From an uncultured Nioella sp. (GTDB taxonomy: Bacteria > Pseudomonadota > Alphaproteobacteria > Rhodobacterales > Rhodobacteraceae): a stretch of 64,000 nucleotides of DNA. Location of the stretch: contig CANMJH010000002.1 of the NCBI GenBank assembly GCA_947498125.1, forward strand, positions 310,001 to 374,000, in the 5' to 3' direction. Positions 56,201-64,000 of this stretch are shown in pieces (position 1 is the first letter of the stretch; each line of letters opens with the position of its first letter). A program made the position numbers and the translations under genes. The notes under the pieces are model-generated. The model was given only the letters and a program-made list of their open reading frames with translations, made no database searches and had not been told where the DNA came from.

Positions 56201-57438
56201 CAGCACCCCTTTCCTTTAGCGTTGTCGTCGTTAGCCATGGTCGCCCCATGCTACTAAGGCGCGCCTTGATCGGGATCTCGCAGCTTTTCTATCGCCCCTT
56301 TGAAATCGTGGTTGTGGCTGATGCAGAAGGCTTGGCTGCAATCGACGACCTTCCCATTAAAAACAGTCTCAAAACAGCAGAACAGACACGCCCCAACATC
56401 TCGGCGGCCCGCAATCTGGGCGTGTCGATGGCAGGAGGGGATGTGATTACGTTCATCGATGATGATGCAGTGCCCGAGCCGACATGGTTGCATGAATTTG
56501 CAAAGAGCTTTGAAGACTCCGATCTAATGGGTGCAACCGGCACTGTCTTGGGACGAAATGGGATAAGCACGCAGTGGGCAAGCCGGATTGTCGGCGCGGA
56601 TGGCGAAGCGGTGCCATATATCGGCGGACCCATTCCCGATGACATGGTGATAAAGCTGGAAGGCACGAACATGGCCATACGGCGCACGGCTCTTGCGGCG
56701 CTGGGTGGGTTTGACGAAGCGTTGAGCTTTTTTCTGGACGAAACCGATTTGGCGCTTCGAATGGCGGGTGCGGGCATGAAACTTGGGTTTGCGTTGAACG
56801 CTACCGTACATCACGGCTATGCCGCCAGCACGCGGCGCAGTGCATTGCGCGTTCCATTGAGTTTGCGCGAAATTGGGCAAAGCAGCGCGGTTTTTTTTCG
56901 AAAACATATGCCTCTGGCCGACCACGAACCAGCGTTGGATCGGGTTCGAAGTCACCAACGAGACCGGATTGACCGCTTGTTGAGGGATCGGGCAATCACC
57001 TCCGACAAGGCGGATGGCCTTTTTGAAGGGCTCGACGAAGGGATAAGGGCCGGGATGGACACTGAAATTGGAGTCTATTCCAATTTGTCGAACGTAGTCG
57101 AATTCGACGCGTTTGAGTCCGATGTTGCCGAACCTATTGTGCTTGCAGGGCGGTGGTTTCAGCGCAAAGCCCTTATGGGCACGGCCAAGGCCGCAGTTGT
57201 CAAAAATCATCCAGTCAGCGTGTTTCTCTTTGAGCCAACGATCCGGGCGCATGTCGTTGAATTTGTTGAACCCGGAATTTGGGTTCAATCCGGCGGACTT
57301 TTCGGGCCATCAATACGCAGCGAAAGGCGCTGGAAATGGTGGGTATTTTCGCGACGTATTGCTAAAGAAATAAGCCGAATAGATAAAATTCGCTGGATTT
57401 CGAGACCTTGTGCAGGTCAAATCGGGACAATGACATAA
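56197..57438 (+). CDS. Glycosyltransferase family 2 (GT-A)
   Basis: Inverting sugar transferase of 413 residues. Nucleotide-binding start FSVVVVSHGRPMLLRRALIGIS, ARNLGVSMAGGDVITFIDDDAVPEP with metal-binding Asp residues 88-90, and acceptor/catalytic region FFLDETDLALRMAG near 190. The C-terminal ~170 residues (after position 240) are less conserved. Start is TTG 56197, overlapping the small ORF stop; the next ATG would remove the first strand. Donor and acceptor unknown. First of four glycosyltransferases in the locus. Confidence 0.85.
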   Translation: MTAPLSFSVVVVSHGRPMLLRRALIGISQLFYRPFEIVVVADAEGLAAIDDLPIKNSLKTAEQTRPNISAARNLGVSMAGGDVITFIDDDAVPEPTWLHEFAKSFEDSDLMGATGTVLGRNGISTQWASRIVGADGEAVPYIGGPIPDDMVIKLEGTNMAIRRTALAALGGFDEALSFFLDETDLALRMAGAGMKLGFALNATVHHGYAASTRRSALRVPLSLREIGQSSAVFFRKHMPLADHEPALDRVRSHQRDRIDRLLRDRAITSDKADGLFEGLDEGIRAGMDTEIGVYSNLSNVVEFDAFESDVAEPIVLAGRWFQRKALMGTAKAAVVKNHPVSVFLFEPTIRAHVVEFVEPGIWVQSGGLFGPSIRSERRWKWWVFSRRIAKEISRIDKIRWISRPCAGQIGTMT

Positions 57439-57540
57439 AATTGGCCATAACTTGTGCGAGAACCGCCGTGATCGAGCATTAGTAAAATGTCAAAGGCTTC
57501 GGCATAAATTTATTGGTGAGCAGACCAGCAAGGACTGAAT

Positions 57541-58431
57541 ATGAAACGCGTTAGGAAAGCAATTTTCCCTGTAGCTGGGCTTGGCACCCGGTTTCTTCCG
57601 GCAACAAAGTCGATCCCGAAAGAGATCATGACGCTTGTTGACCGTCCCTTGATCCAATACGCGATTGATGAGGCTCGAGCGGCCGGAATCAAAGAATTCA
57701 TCTTTGTAACCGCTCGCGGAAAAAGCGCCCTTGAGGATTACTTTGACGTTGCCCCTGAGCTTGAGCACTCGCTGCGCAAAAAGGGCAAAGACGAGCTTCT
57801 GAAAATTCTGAAGTCGACCAACATGGACTCCGGCGAAATCGCCTATATGCGTCAAAACAAGGCCCTGGGATTGGGCCATGCTGTTTGGTGCGCGCGTCGG
57901 TTGCTGGGGAATGAGCCTTTTGCCGTAATCCTGCCGGATGACGTTATCGCCGCAGACACCCCTTGTTTGCAACAAATGGTCGAAGCTCATGCAGAGATTG
58001 GCGGCAACATGGTTGCCGCAATGGAAGTGCCTCCAGAAAAAGCCTCGGCTTACGGGGTTCTGGATGTGGATGAAGATATGGGTTCGGTTGTGCGGGTAAA
58101 AGGCATGGTCGAAAAACCCCCGATGGAAGAAGCGCCCTCAAACCTTGCTGTGATCGGCCGCTATATTCTGACTCCAAATGTGATGCGCAATCTGAATCGG
58201 GCTAAAGCCGGCGCGGGCGGCGAAGTGCAACTTACAGATGCGATTGCGCAAGAAATTGGCACAGAAGACAGCGTCTATGGCTTCCGTTTCCGCGGACAGC
58301 GCTATGATTGTGGCTCGAAAGCTGGTTTTTTGCAGGCAACTGTTGCCTTTGGCATGGCACGCGAAGATTTGCGGGACGAATTCTCGCAATTTATCGAAGG
58401 CATGACCGCGATGAAAAACGCTGCCCAATAG
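57541..58431 (+). CDS. galU: UTP-glucose-1-phosphate uridylyltransferase GalU
   Basis: Enzyme of 296 residues making UDP-glucose, the donor for many exopolysaccharides. Start FPVAGLGTRFLPATKSIPKEIMTLVDRPLIQYAIDEA, KALGLGHAVWCAR, and VEKPPMEEAPSNLAVIGRYI, plus FRFRGQRYDCGSKAGFLQA are diagnostic. It lies inside the glycosyltransferase run, 4 bases before the next gene, which suggests a glucose or glucose-derived sugar in the product. Confidence 0.95.
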   Translation: MKRVRKAIFPVAGLGTRFLPATKSIPKEIMTLVDRPLIQYAIDEARAAGIKEFIFVTARGKSALEDYFDVAPELEHSLRKKGKDELLKILKSTNMDSGEIAYMRQNKALGLGHAVWCARRLLGNEPFAVILPDDVIAADTPCLQQMVEAHAEIGGNMVAAMEVPPEKASAYGVLDVDEDMGSVVRVKGMVEKPPMEEAPSNLAVIGRYILTPNVMRNLNRAKAGAGGEVQLTDAIAQEIGTEDSVYGFRFRGQRYDCGSKAGFLQATVAFGMAREDLRDEFSQFIEGMTAMKNAAQ

Positions 58432-58434
58432 ACC

Positions 58435-59646
58435 ATGACTCATGGTTCGCTTTGCCTTGACCTGACCCGGCTTTTGTCTCGGGTTGGGATGGGGCCTCTC
58501 ACGGGTGTTGACCGTGTCGAGCGGGCTTATGCGGATTGGGTTCTGGACTTCGATCCAGATCCTAGGTTTTTTCTGAAAACATCGCGTGGCTACCTGTTCT
58601 TAGACGGGCAGGGTGGCCGCGCCTTTTTGGATTTGCTGGATCGCGGCGGTCCTTGGCCACGTCCCGATTTGATCTCAAAAGTGACAGGCAAAGGCGATAG
58701 TTCGCGCCACGGGGCGGAAGTGTTTTTGCGGAGTATTGCGATTGATCGGGCGCTGCCAATTCGGTTGCAAAAAGCAATGAATCGTCATCTGAAAGAAGGG
58801 GCGACGTACCTCAATATCGGGCATTCTAATGTGACCGAAGACGTGTTGATGGCGGTCAAAGAAATCAAAGGAGCGCGCAGTGGGATCTTTCTACACGATA
58901 CGATTCCCCTTGATTTCCCTCAATTTTCCAGCGCCGCAGCGCCAGAACGATTTACCAAATTGTTAGAAGTTACGGAGGCTTATGCCGACCTGATCCTTTG
59001 TAATTCAAAGGATACGGAACGGCAGATCCGCGCTCATATCAATCGCGACATGCCGATCATCGCCGCGCATTTGGGTGTGGATGAGAAGGCGGCACCAGAA
59101 GAATTGCCTTTTGATCTTGATCCAACGGTCAGCCATTTCCTGACTGTTGGAACGATTGAGCCCCGTAAAAATCACGCGCTGCTTTTGGATGTTTGGGACA
59201 TGCTGCCCGTAGAAAACCGTCCACATTTGCATATCGTTGGCCGGCGCGGCTGGGCGGCACCGGAATTGATCCAAAGGCTGGACAATCACCCCCTGAGAGG
59301 CACTGCAATTTTTGAACATACAGACCTGTCGGACGGGCACCTTTCGAGCCTTTATTCCAATTGTCGGGCATTGCTTTTTCCGACGTTTGCCGAGGGCTTT
59401 GGCCTGCCTCCGGTTGAGGCGGCCAGGGCCGGTATTCCACCGATCTGCGCCGACCTGCCAGTTTTGCGTGAAATCCTAGGTAATGTAGGCGTTTACCTTG
59501 ACCCTACAGATGCGTATTCTTGGCTGGAAACAATTAAGCAATATTCTAAGGATAGTGTTTCATTTGAGAATTTGCCGTGGAGGGATTATCCGACATGGCA
59601 ACAGCATTTTGAGGCAGTTCGGTCAGAGCTCTGGCCTATTGGGTAG
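58435..59646 (+). CDS. Glycosyltransferase family 4-like (GT-B)
   Basis: GT-B enzyme of 403 residues. The C-terminal donor domain has FLTVGTIEPRKNHALLLDVWDML near 238, GRRGWAAPELIQRL, and the EX7E motif EGFGLPPVE at about 324-332. The N-terminal acceptor domain (LCLDLTRLLSRVGMGPLTGVDRVERAY) is characteristic of a group seen in capsule clusters. Retaining mechanism, likely mannose or glucose-type donor by family; specific sugar unknown. Downstream glycosyltransferase begins 11 bases later. Confidence 0.87.
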   Translation: MTHGSLCLDLTRLLSRVGMGPLTGVDRVERAYADWVLDFDPDPRFFLKTSRGYLFLDGQGGRAFLDLLDRGGPWPRPDLISKVTGKGDSSRHGAEVFLRSIAIDRALPIRLQKAMNRHLKEGATYLNIGHSNVTEDVLMAVKEIKGARSGIFLHDTIPLDFPQFSSAAAPERFTKLLEVTEAYADLILCNSKDTERQIRAHINRDMPIIAAHLGVDEKAAPEELPFDLDPTVSHFLTVGTIEPRKNHALLLDVWDMLPVENRPHLHIVGRRGWAAPELIQRLDNHPLRGTAIFEHTDLSDGHLSSLYSNCRALLFPTFAEGFGLPPVEAARAGIPPICADLPVLREILGNVGVYLDPTDAYSWLETIKQYSKDSVSFENLPWRDYPTWQQHFEAVRSELWPIG

Positions 59647-59657
59647 AAGGACGGGAA

Positions 59658-60668
59658 ATGAAGGCGGTTCAGCGCTACAAGCTGCGCCTCGAGCGGAAGC
59701 GGTTCCTCGTGCGATCCTGGCGGAAATCGCGCGAGCTGCTTCTTGTTGCCGACAGGTCAGACCTGATCAAGCCATCGGATGTCTTGTGCTTTGTTACCCT
59801 CAGAAATGAACGTATCCGTCTGCCCTTTTTCTTGAACTACTATCGAGAGCGGGGCGTTAAGCACTTCTTTTTTGTCGATAACGACAGCACGGATGGCACG
59901 CGGGAATATCTGGCAGCGCAGGGTGATTGTTCTGTCTGGACCACCCAAGGAAGCTATAAACGCTCGCGCTTTGGGATGGATTGGATCAACGCTCTGCTCC
60001 GGCATTTTGGCCATAACCATTGGTGTGTCGTTGTCGATCCGGATGAGTTTTTTGTCTACCCGTTCTGCGATACACGGCCCATTCCGGCGCTGACGGATTG
60101 GCTGGAAAGCAGCTCGATCAAATCTTTTGGGGCGATGTTGCTGGATATGTATCCCAAAGGCCCAATAACCTCTCAGCCCTACCAAGAGGGGCAAAATCCC
60201 TTCGATATTGCCTGTTGGTTCGACAGCGGCAACTACATGATCAAGCGCAATTGGGATTTTGGCAATTTGTGGATTCAGGGCGGCCCTCGCGGTAGGCTGT
60301 TCTTCGACGAGAACCCTGAACGGGCCCCGGCGCTGAACAAAGTGCCGCTTGTGAAGTGGCATAAGAGCTATACCTTTGCCAGCTCGACCCACATGTTGCT
60401 GCCGCGCGGCCTGAACCTCGTTTTCGACGAGTGGGGGGGCGAAAAAGCATCAGGCGTTTTGATGCATGCAAAGTTCCTAGACACATTCACCCGCAAAGCG
60501 AGTGAAGAGCTTGAGCGCAAACAGCATTACGCCAATAGCCATGAATATAAGGCCTATCATTCTGGTTTGAACGAGGACCCGAATCTGTGGTGCAAGTGGT
60601 CAGAACGCTACATCAACTGGCGACAGCTTGAGATTTTGGGGCTGATGTCCAAAGGAAACTGGGCATGA
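59658..60668 (+). CDS. Glycosyltransferase, Glyco_tranf_2_4 family
   Basis: Protein of 336 residues with a GT-A core: FVTLRNERIRLPFFLNYYRERGVKHFFFVDNDSTDGTREYL (about 45-85) and WCVVVDPDEFFVYP with the acidic metal-binding set near 120. The N-terminus is very basic (residues 1-30), perhaps for membrane contact. A late HKSYTF region may hold an acceptor site. Resembles the Glyco_tranf_2_4/GT92-like group; sugar unknown. The stop overlaps the next gene by 4 bases. Confidence 0.82.
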   Translation: MKAVQRYKLRLERKRFLVRSWRKSRELLLVADRSDLIKPSDVLCFVTLRNERIRLPFFLNYYRERGVKHFFFVDNDSTDGTREYLAAQGDCSVWTTQGSYKRSRFGMDWINALLRHFGHNHWCVVVDPDEFFVYPFCDTRPIPALTDWLESSSIKSFGAMLLDMYPKGPITSQPYQEGQNPFDIACWFDSGNYMIKRNWDFGNLWIQGGPRGRLFFDENPERAPALNKVPLVKWHKSYTFASSTHMLLPRGLNLVFDEWGGEKASGVLMHAKFLDTFTRKASEELERKQHYANSHEYKAYHSGLNEDPNLWCKWSERYINWRQLEILGLMSKGNWA

Positions 60669-62362
60669 GCGTCGGGTTCGTCATGATGTGCCATACGGCA
60701 TTGCACAGGGCCGCCGAGGTCGCGCGCCATTGGGCCGAACAAGATTGCCCCGTTGTGATTCACGTCGATAAACGCGTCGAACCACAGGCGTTTGAGGGGC
60801 TAAAGTCGGATTTATCCGATCTGGGCAATGTTCGCTTTTCCAAGCGTGTGAAATGCGAATGGGGCACATGGTCTTTGGTTGAAGCCTCGCAAATGGCATC
60901 CGAGTTGATGTTGGCCGAATTTGCGCAAGTGAGGCACGTGTTTTTGTCCAGCGGATCTTGCCTGCCGTTGCGCCCGGTGGATGAATTGCGCGAATATTTA
61001 GCGGCGCGCGCCCGGACCGATTTCATTGAAAGTGTCACGACCGAGGATGTCGAGTGGACGATTGACGGCCTGCATGCCGAACGGTTCCAGCTGCGCTTTC
61101 CCTTTTCTTGGAAACGGCACCGATTTCTGTTTGACCGCTATGTTGAACTGCAACGAAATGTCGGCTTCAAACGCAAGATGCCTGATGGGTTGGTTCCGCA
61201 TTTGGGCTCGCAGTGGTGGTGTTTGACGCGACAAACTTTGTCAGCAATTTTGCAGGACCCCTCGCGGCGCAAATATGATCGGTTCTTCCAACTGGTTTGG
61301 ATTCCTGACGAGAGTTATTATCAAACGTTGGTTCGGAAATACTCGACCGAAATTGAAAGCCGGTCCCTGACGCTGTCGAAATTCGACTTTCAGGGCAAGC
61401 CGCACGTTTTTTATGACGACCACCTGCATTTGCTAAAGCGTTCGGACTGTTTTGTTGCGCGAAAAATATGGCCCAAAGCGAACCGGCTATACGAAACGTT
61501 CTTGGCCGATCAGGACCGCGGCACCGTGATGTCAGAACCTGCGCCGGGTAAGATCGACCGCGTGTTTGCCAAAGCACTTGAGCGTCGGACGCGGGGTCGG
61601 GCTGGCATGTATATGCACAGCCGTTTCCCCAACCCCGATTGGGAAAACGGCAAATCTTGCGCGCCTTATTCTGTGTTTCAGGGCTTTAATGATCTGTTCG
61701 AGGATTTCGAACCGTGGCTGTCGCGGCGACTAAGCACACGTGTGCATGGTAATCTGTACGATCCCGCCAAAGTTCGATTTGCGGGCGATGCGGATGTTTA
61801 TTCAGGGTGTCTTTCCGCCAGCCCGGCGCTACGTGATTATGACCCGGAACACTTCTTGACCAGTCTTATCTGGAACACGCGGGGCGAGCGGCAGGTGTTC
61901 CAATTCTCGCCCGCGGATCAGCAAAAGATCGCGTGGTTCCTTGCGTCTGACGGAAACGCACAGATCTCGGTCATCACTGGCGCGTGGGCGGTTCGATTGT
62001 TTTCAAGCAATCAGGATTTTCAGACGATCCGCAAAAAAGCTGCCCTGCTGCAAAAGCGGGAAGTTGAATTTGTGGACATCCTGCGCCGGGTGCAGACCCG
62101 GGCAGAAGTGCGGATTTGGTCTCTCTCTGAATTTATTGAAGAGCCTATGGAGAACCTCCAATCCATTTTGGATGAGATAGAAGGCCCGTCACGGTCTCGT
62201 CTGACCGAAGCGCCCCGTATGGTCAATCTTCGTGGCTTTGGGCAGTTCCTGCAAAACCTGAAAAACCAGGGAATGAACCCGCATGTGACCGGAGATTTCC
62301 CGGTTTCTGCGGCAAGCTATAAACATAACTCGGGCGGAAACCGCCCTTATCTGGTCAGGTAA
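60665..62362 (+). CDS. GT14-like beta-1,6-N-acetylglucosaminyltransferase with C-terminal DUF5927-like region
   Basis: Protein of 565 residues. Residues 1-~280 resemble Core-2/I-branching (GT14) enzymes: GFVMMCHTALHRAAEVARHW, VIHVDKR, FLSSGSCLPLRPVDELREYL, and PHLGSQWWCLTRQTL, IPDESYYQTLV with a catalytic Glu-type acid. The other ~285 residues match no enzyme I know and probably correspond to DUF5927, found fused to GT14 in roseobacters. Contains late positions with WALS-like features only. Activity on a GlcNAc donor is inferred from family. Start overlaps the previous stop (ATGA). Confidence 0.75.
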   Translation: MSVGFVMMCHTALHRAAEVARHWAEQDCPVVIHVDKRVEPQAFEGLKSDLSDLGNVRFSKRVKCEWGTWSLVEASQMASELMLAEFAQVRHVFLSSGSCLPLRPVDELREYLAARARTDFIESVTTEDVEWTIDGLHAERFQLRFPFSWKRHRFLFDRYVELQRNVGFKRKMPDGLVPHLGSQWWCLTRQTLSAILQDPSRRKYDRFFQLVWIPDESYYQTLVRKYSTEIESRSLTLSKFDFQGKPHVFYDDHLHLLKRSDCFVARKIWPKANRLYETFLADQDRGTVMSEPAPGKIDRVFAKALERRTRGRAGMYMHSRFPNPDWENGKSCAPYSVFQGFNDLFEDFEPWLSRRLSTRVHGNLYDPAKVRFAGDADVYSGCLSASPALRDYDPEHFLTSLIWNTRGERQVFQFSPADQQKIAWFLASDGNAQISVITGAWAVRLFSSNQDFQTIRKKAALLQKREVEFVDILRRVQTRAEVRIWSLSEFIEEPMENLQSILDEIEGPSRSRLTEAPRMVNLRGFGQFLQNLKNQGMNPHVTGDFPVSAASYKHNSGGNRPYLVR

Positions 62363-62365
62363 CAT

Positions 62366-63796
62366 ATGACAGATCGCTTTGACGCTTTTGTAATCTTCGC
62401 CGAAATGCGGACCGGATCGAACTACCTAGAGGCCACGCTGAACGATCTGCCCGATCTGAAATGCCTGGGCGAGCTGTATAACCCTACCTTTATGGGCCAT
62501 CACAACATCTTTGATATGCATGGCGTAGATATGGACCGGCGCGAAGAAAAGCCGCTTGATCTGCTTAATGCGGTTATCAACAAGACCGAGGGCGGCTTGC
62601 CAGGGTTTCGGTTTTTCCATGACCATGATCCCCGTGTTCTAGATGAAATTTTGCCAGACCCGCGTATTGCGAAGGTCATCCTGACTCGCAACCCGCTGGA
62701 AAGCTATGTGAGCCGCCGAATTGCGACTGAAACGGGGCAATGGCGCCTGACTGACATGAAACATCAGCGCGTTGCCAAGGTTGAATACCGGCATTGGGAA
62801 TTTGAAAAGATGCTGACGGCCTTGCAGGACTTTCAAGTCACGCTTCAGCGCGGGTTGCAAAAGACCGGGCAGTCGGCGTTCTACATTCGCTACGAAGATA
62901 TCAACGACGTCGAAGTTGTGAACGGCTTGGCCAAGTTTCTTGGCTCGGAGCACGAGCTGGATACAACCAATTCGAAGCTGAAAAAGCAAAACCCCTCTGA
63001 CCTTAGCCAGAAGGTAGAGAATTACGACCACATGGTTCGGTCTCTTGCCCAAATGGACAAGTTTGATCTGACTAAGACTCCGAATTTTGAGCCTGCGCGC
63101 CACCCAGGCGTACCGAATTTCGTTGCGCTGCCCCAAGGTGGGTTGATGTTTATGCCCATTCGCGGAGCGGCCGTTGATCCGATTAAGGATTGGATGGCGC
63201 AGATCGCGGGTACGGATGTCGATGGCCTTATGACGGGCATGAAGCAAAATGAGCTGCGCAAATGGATGCGGCTTAATCCGGGGCACCGAAGCTTTTCGGT
63301 CCTGCGTCATCCGCTAGAGCGGGCCTACCATGTCTTCAATTCGTGCATCGTGCCGAATGACAGGCCGATGTATTCTAAGATTCGCCGGGTTCTGCGTAAG
63401 CGGTACAGCCTCCCAATTCCCGAAGAGGGGATGATCAAAGGCTATTACGCCGATCAGCACCAAGAAGGCTTCATCGCGTTTTTGCACTTCCTCAAAGGGA
63501 ACCTCGCTGGTCAGACCAGCCTGAAGGTTGAACCGATCTGGGCCACGCAATCTGCAATTCTGCAGGGTATGTCAGGGTTCTGCCCGCCTGACCGAATTTT
63601 TCGGGAAGAAGAACTGATCCCCGGGCTGTCCGATTTGGCCAAGCAAACGACGGGCAAAGAGGTGCCATTCGATATGGCCCTGCCCGAAGAACCTTTCCCG
63701 CTGGCCGAGATCAACAATAAAGAAGTTGAGCTGCTGATCGCCGAGATTTACCGCAAAGATTTCCTAAGCTTTGGTTTTTCCACTTGGGAGGGGTGA
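62366..63796 (+). CDS. NodH/Stf0-type sulfotransferase with second, degenerate sulfotransferase-like module
   Basis: Protein of 476 residues. The N-terminal module (1-~210) has the PAPS 5'-phosphosulfate loop AEMRTGSNYLEATL (12-25) and the 3'-phosphate motif KVILTRNPLESYVSRR (Arg108, Ser113). The second module (~255-476) starts LMFMPIRGAAVDPIKDWM, where a P-loop would be but lacks the Lys/Thr/Ser set, and has a 3'-phosphate-like motif SFSVLRHPLERAYHVFNS (311-326). So one active and one altered unit are likely. It would sulfate a sugar of the locus product. It ends exactly before the convergent ptsN stop. Confidence 0.8.
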   Translation: MTDRFDAFVIFAEMRTGSNYLEATLNDLPDLKCLGELYNPTFMGHHNIFDMHGVDMDRREEKPLDLLNAVINKTEGGLPGFRFFHDHDPRVLDEILPDPRIAKVILTRNPLESYVSRRIATETGQWRLTDMKHQRVAKVEYRHWEFEKMLTALQDFQVTLQRGLQKTGQSAFYIRYEDINDVEVVNGLAKFLGSEHELDTTNSKLKKQNPSDLSQKVENYDHMVRSLAQMDKFDLTKTPNFEPARHPGVPNFVALPQGGLMFMPIRGAAVDPIKDWMAQIAGTDVDGLMTGMKQNELRKWMRLNPGHRSFSVLRHPLERAYHVFNSCIVPNDRPMYSKIRRVLRKRYSLPIPEEGMIKGYYADQHQEGFIAFLHFLKGNLAGQTSLKVEPIWATQSAILQGMSGFCPPDRIFREEELIPGLSDLAKQTTGKEVPFDMALPEEPFPLAEINNKEVELLIAEIYRKDFLSFGFSTWEG

Positions 63797-64000
63797 TCAA
63801 GTCAGCTGTGGCGCCCTGAGATCAGTCAATAACTCAAACTGAGCAGCGGGATCAGAATTTGCGCGCAGCCTTTCACAAAGTGTTTTGTCACGCAAAGTGC
63901 GAGATACCATTGCAAGTGCTTTTAGGTGCTCTGTTCCGCCATCCTCTGGCGCAAAAAGTGCAAAAACAAGGTCAACGGGTTTGTGGTCGACAGCCTCGTA
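63797..64000 (-). CDS. ptsN: PTS IIA-like nitrogen-regulatory protein PtsN (5' part outside window)
   Basis: The last 67 residues of a gene running in from beyond 64000. PVDLVFALFAPEDGGTEHLKALAMVSRTLRDKTLCERLRA is the conserved C-terminal half of PtsN (EIIA-Ntr). The phosphorylated His lies outside. PtsN is the output protein of the nitrogen phosphotransfer system controlling K+ transport and other targets. Its stop touches that of the sulfotransferase gene. Confidence 0.9.
   Translation of the reverse strand, partial: YEAVDHKPVDLVFALFAPEDGGTEHLKALAMVSRTLRDKTLCERLRANSDPAAQFELLTDLRAPQLT

Overview
The window reads as chromosomal DNA from a marine alphaproteobacterium of the Rhodobacterales (Roseobacter group). 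The basis is gene content and order: hemJ-rho-mnmE-mnmG-rsmG-parA-parB beside maf-aroE-coaE-dnaQ-secB, a sitABCD manganese importer, glutathione-dependent formaldehyde oxidation, ZapE, SthA, and a NodH-type sulfotransferase next to a GT14/DUF5927-like glycosyltransferase. Genes are densely packed with many 4-base stop/start overlaps. I saw no rRNA, tRNA, CRISPR array, transposase or prophage gene.

Layout. 1-5.7 kb (minus strand): partial LolD/MacB-type ABC ATPase, the sitABCD importer with a Fur/Mur-like palindromic operator, and zapE. 5.8-13.7 kb: MFS transporter, alpha/beta hydrolase, HAD hydrolase, soluble transhydrogenase, and the formaldehyde pair fghA and adhI flanking a TetR regulator and two small exported proteins, one resembling the SecD P1 head. 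13.8-15.2 kb: an operon of four tiny exported proteins, three of them recognisable I78-type peptidase-inhibitor domains. 15.3-20.8 kb: rimP-nusA-ylxR-infB behind a structured leader. 20.8-29.1 kb: cytochrome c, hslV-membrane protein-hslU, DUF900 lipoprotein, MFS transporter, Smr protein, MltA, TimA.

29.2-43.2 kb is the replication-origin neighbourhood. dnaQ-coaE-aroE-maf run leftward and hemJ-rho-mnmE-mnmG-rsmG-parAB run rightward from a 410-bp gap (32976-33385). The gap holds several DnaA-box-like 9-mers, A/T-rich stretches and an inverted pair of TTTTACACA boxes, so it is the likely oriC. Two perfect 16-bp parS sites lie at the start of mnmG and inside rsmG. hemW-rdgB-rph follow.

43.3-53.5 kb holds stress genes (hrcA-grpE, dnaK-dnaJ with an RpoH-like promoter), mutS and a malic enzyme-phosphotransacetylase fusion. 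53.6-63.8 kb is a surface-polysaccharide locus: polysaccharide-export permease, CysQ, an unrecognised 58-aa protein, four glycosyltransferases, GalU and a two-module sulfotransferase. CysQ removes the PAP that a PAPS-dependent sulfotransferase makes, so the locus plausibly makes and exports a sulfated glycan. The window ends in the 3' part of ptsN.

Most promising for follow-up: the I78 operon, the origin/parS arrangement, the sulfated-glycan locus, the SecD-P1-head-like protein, and the doubled Fur/Mur-like operator. Family assignments come from motif reading; no database search was run.
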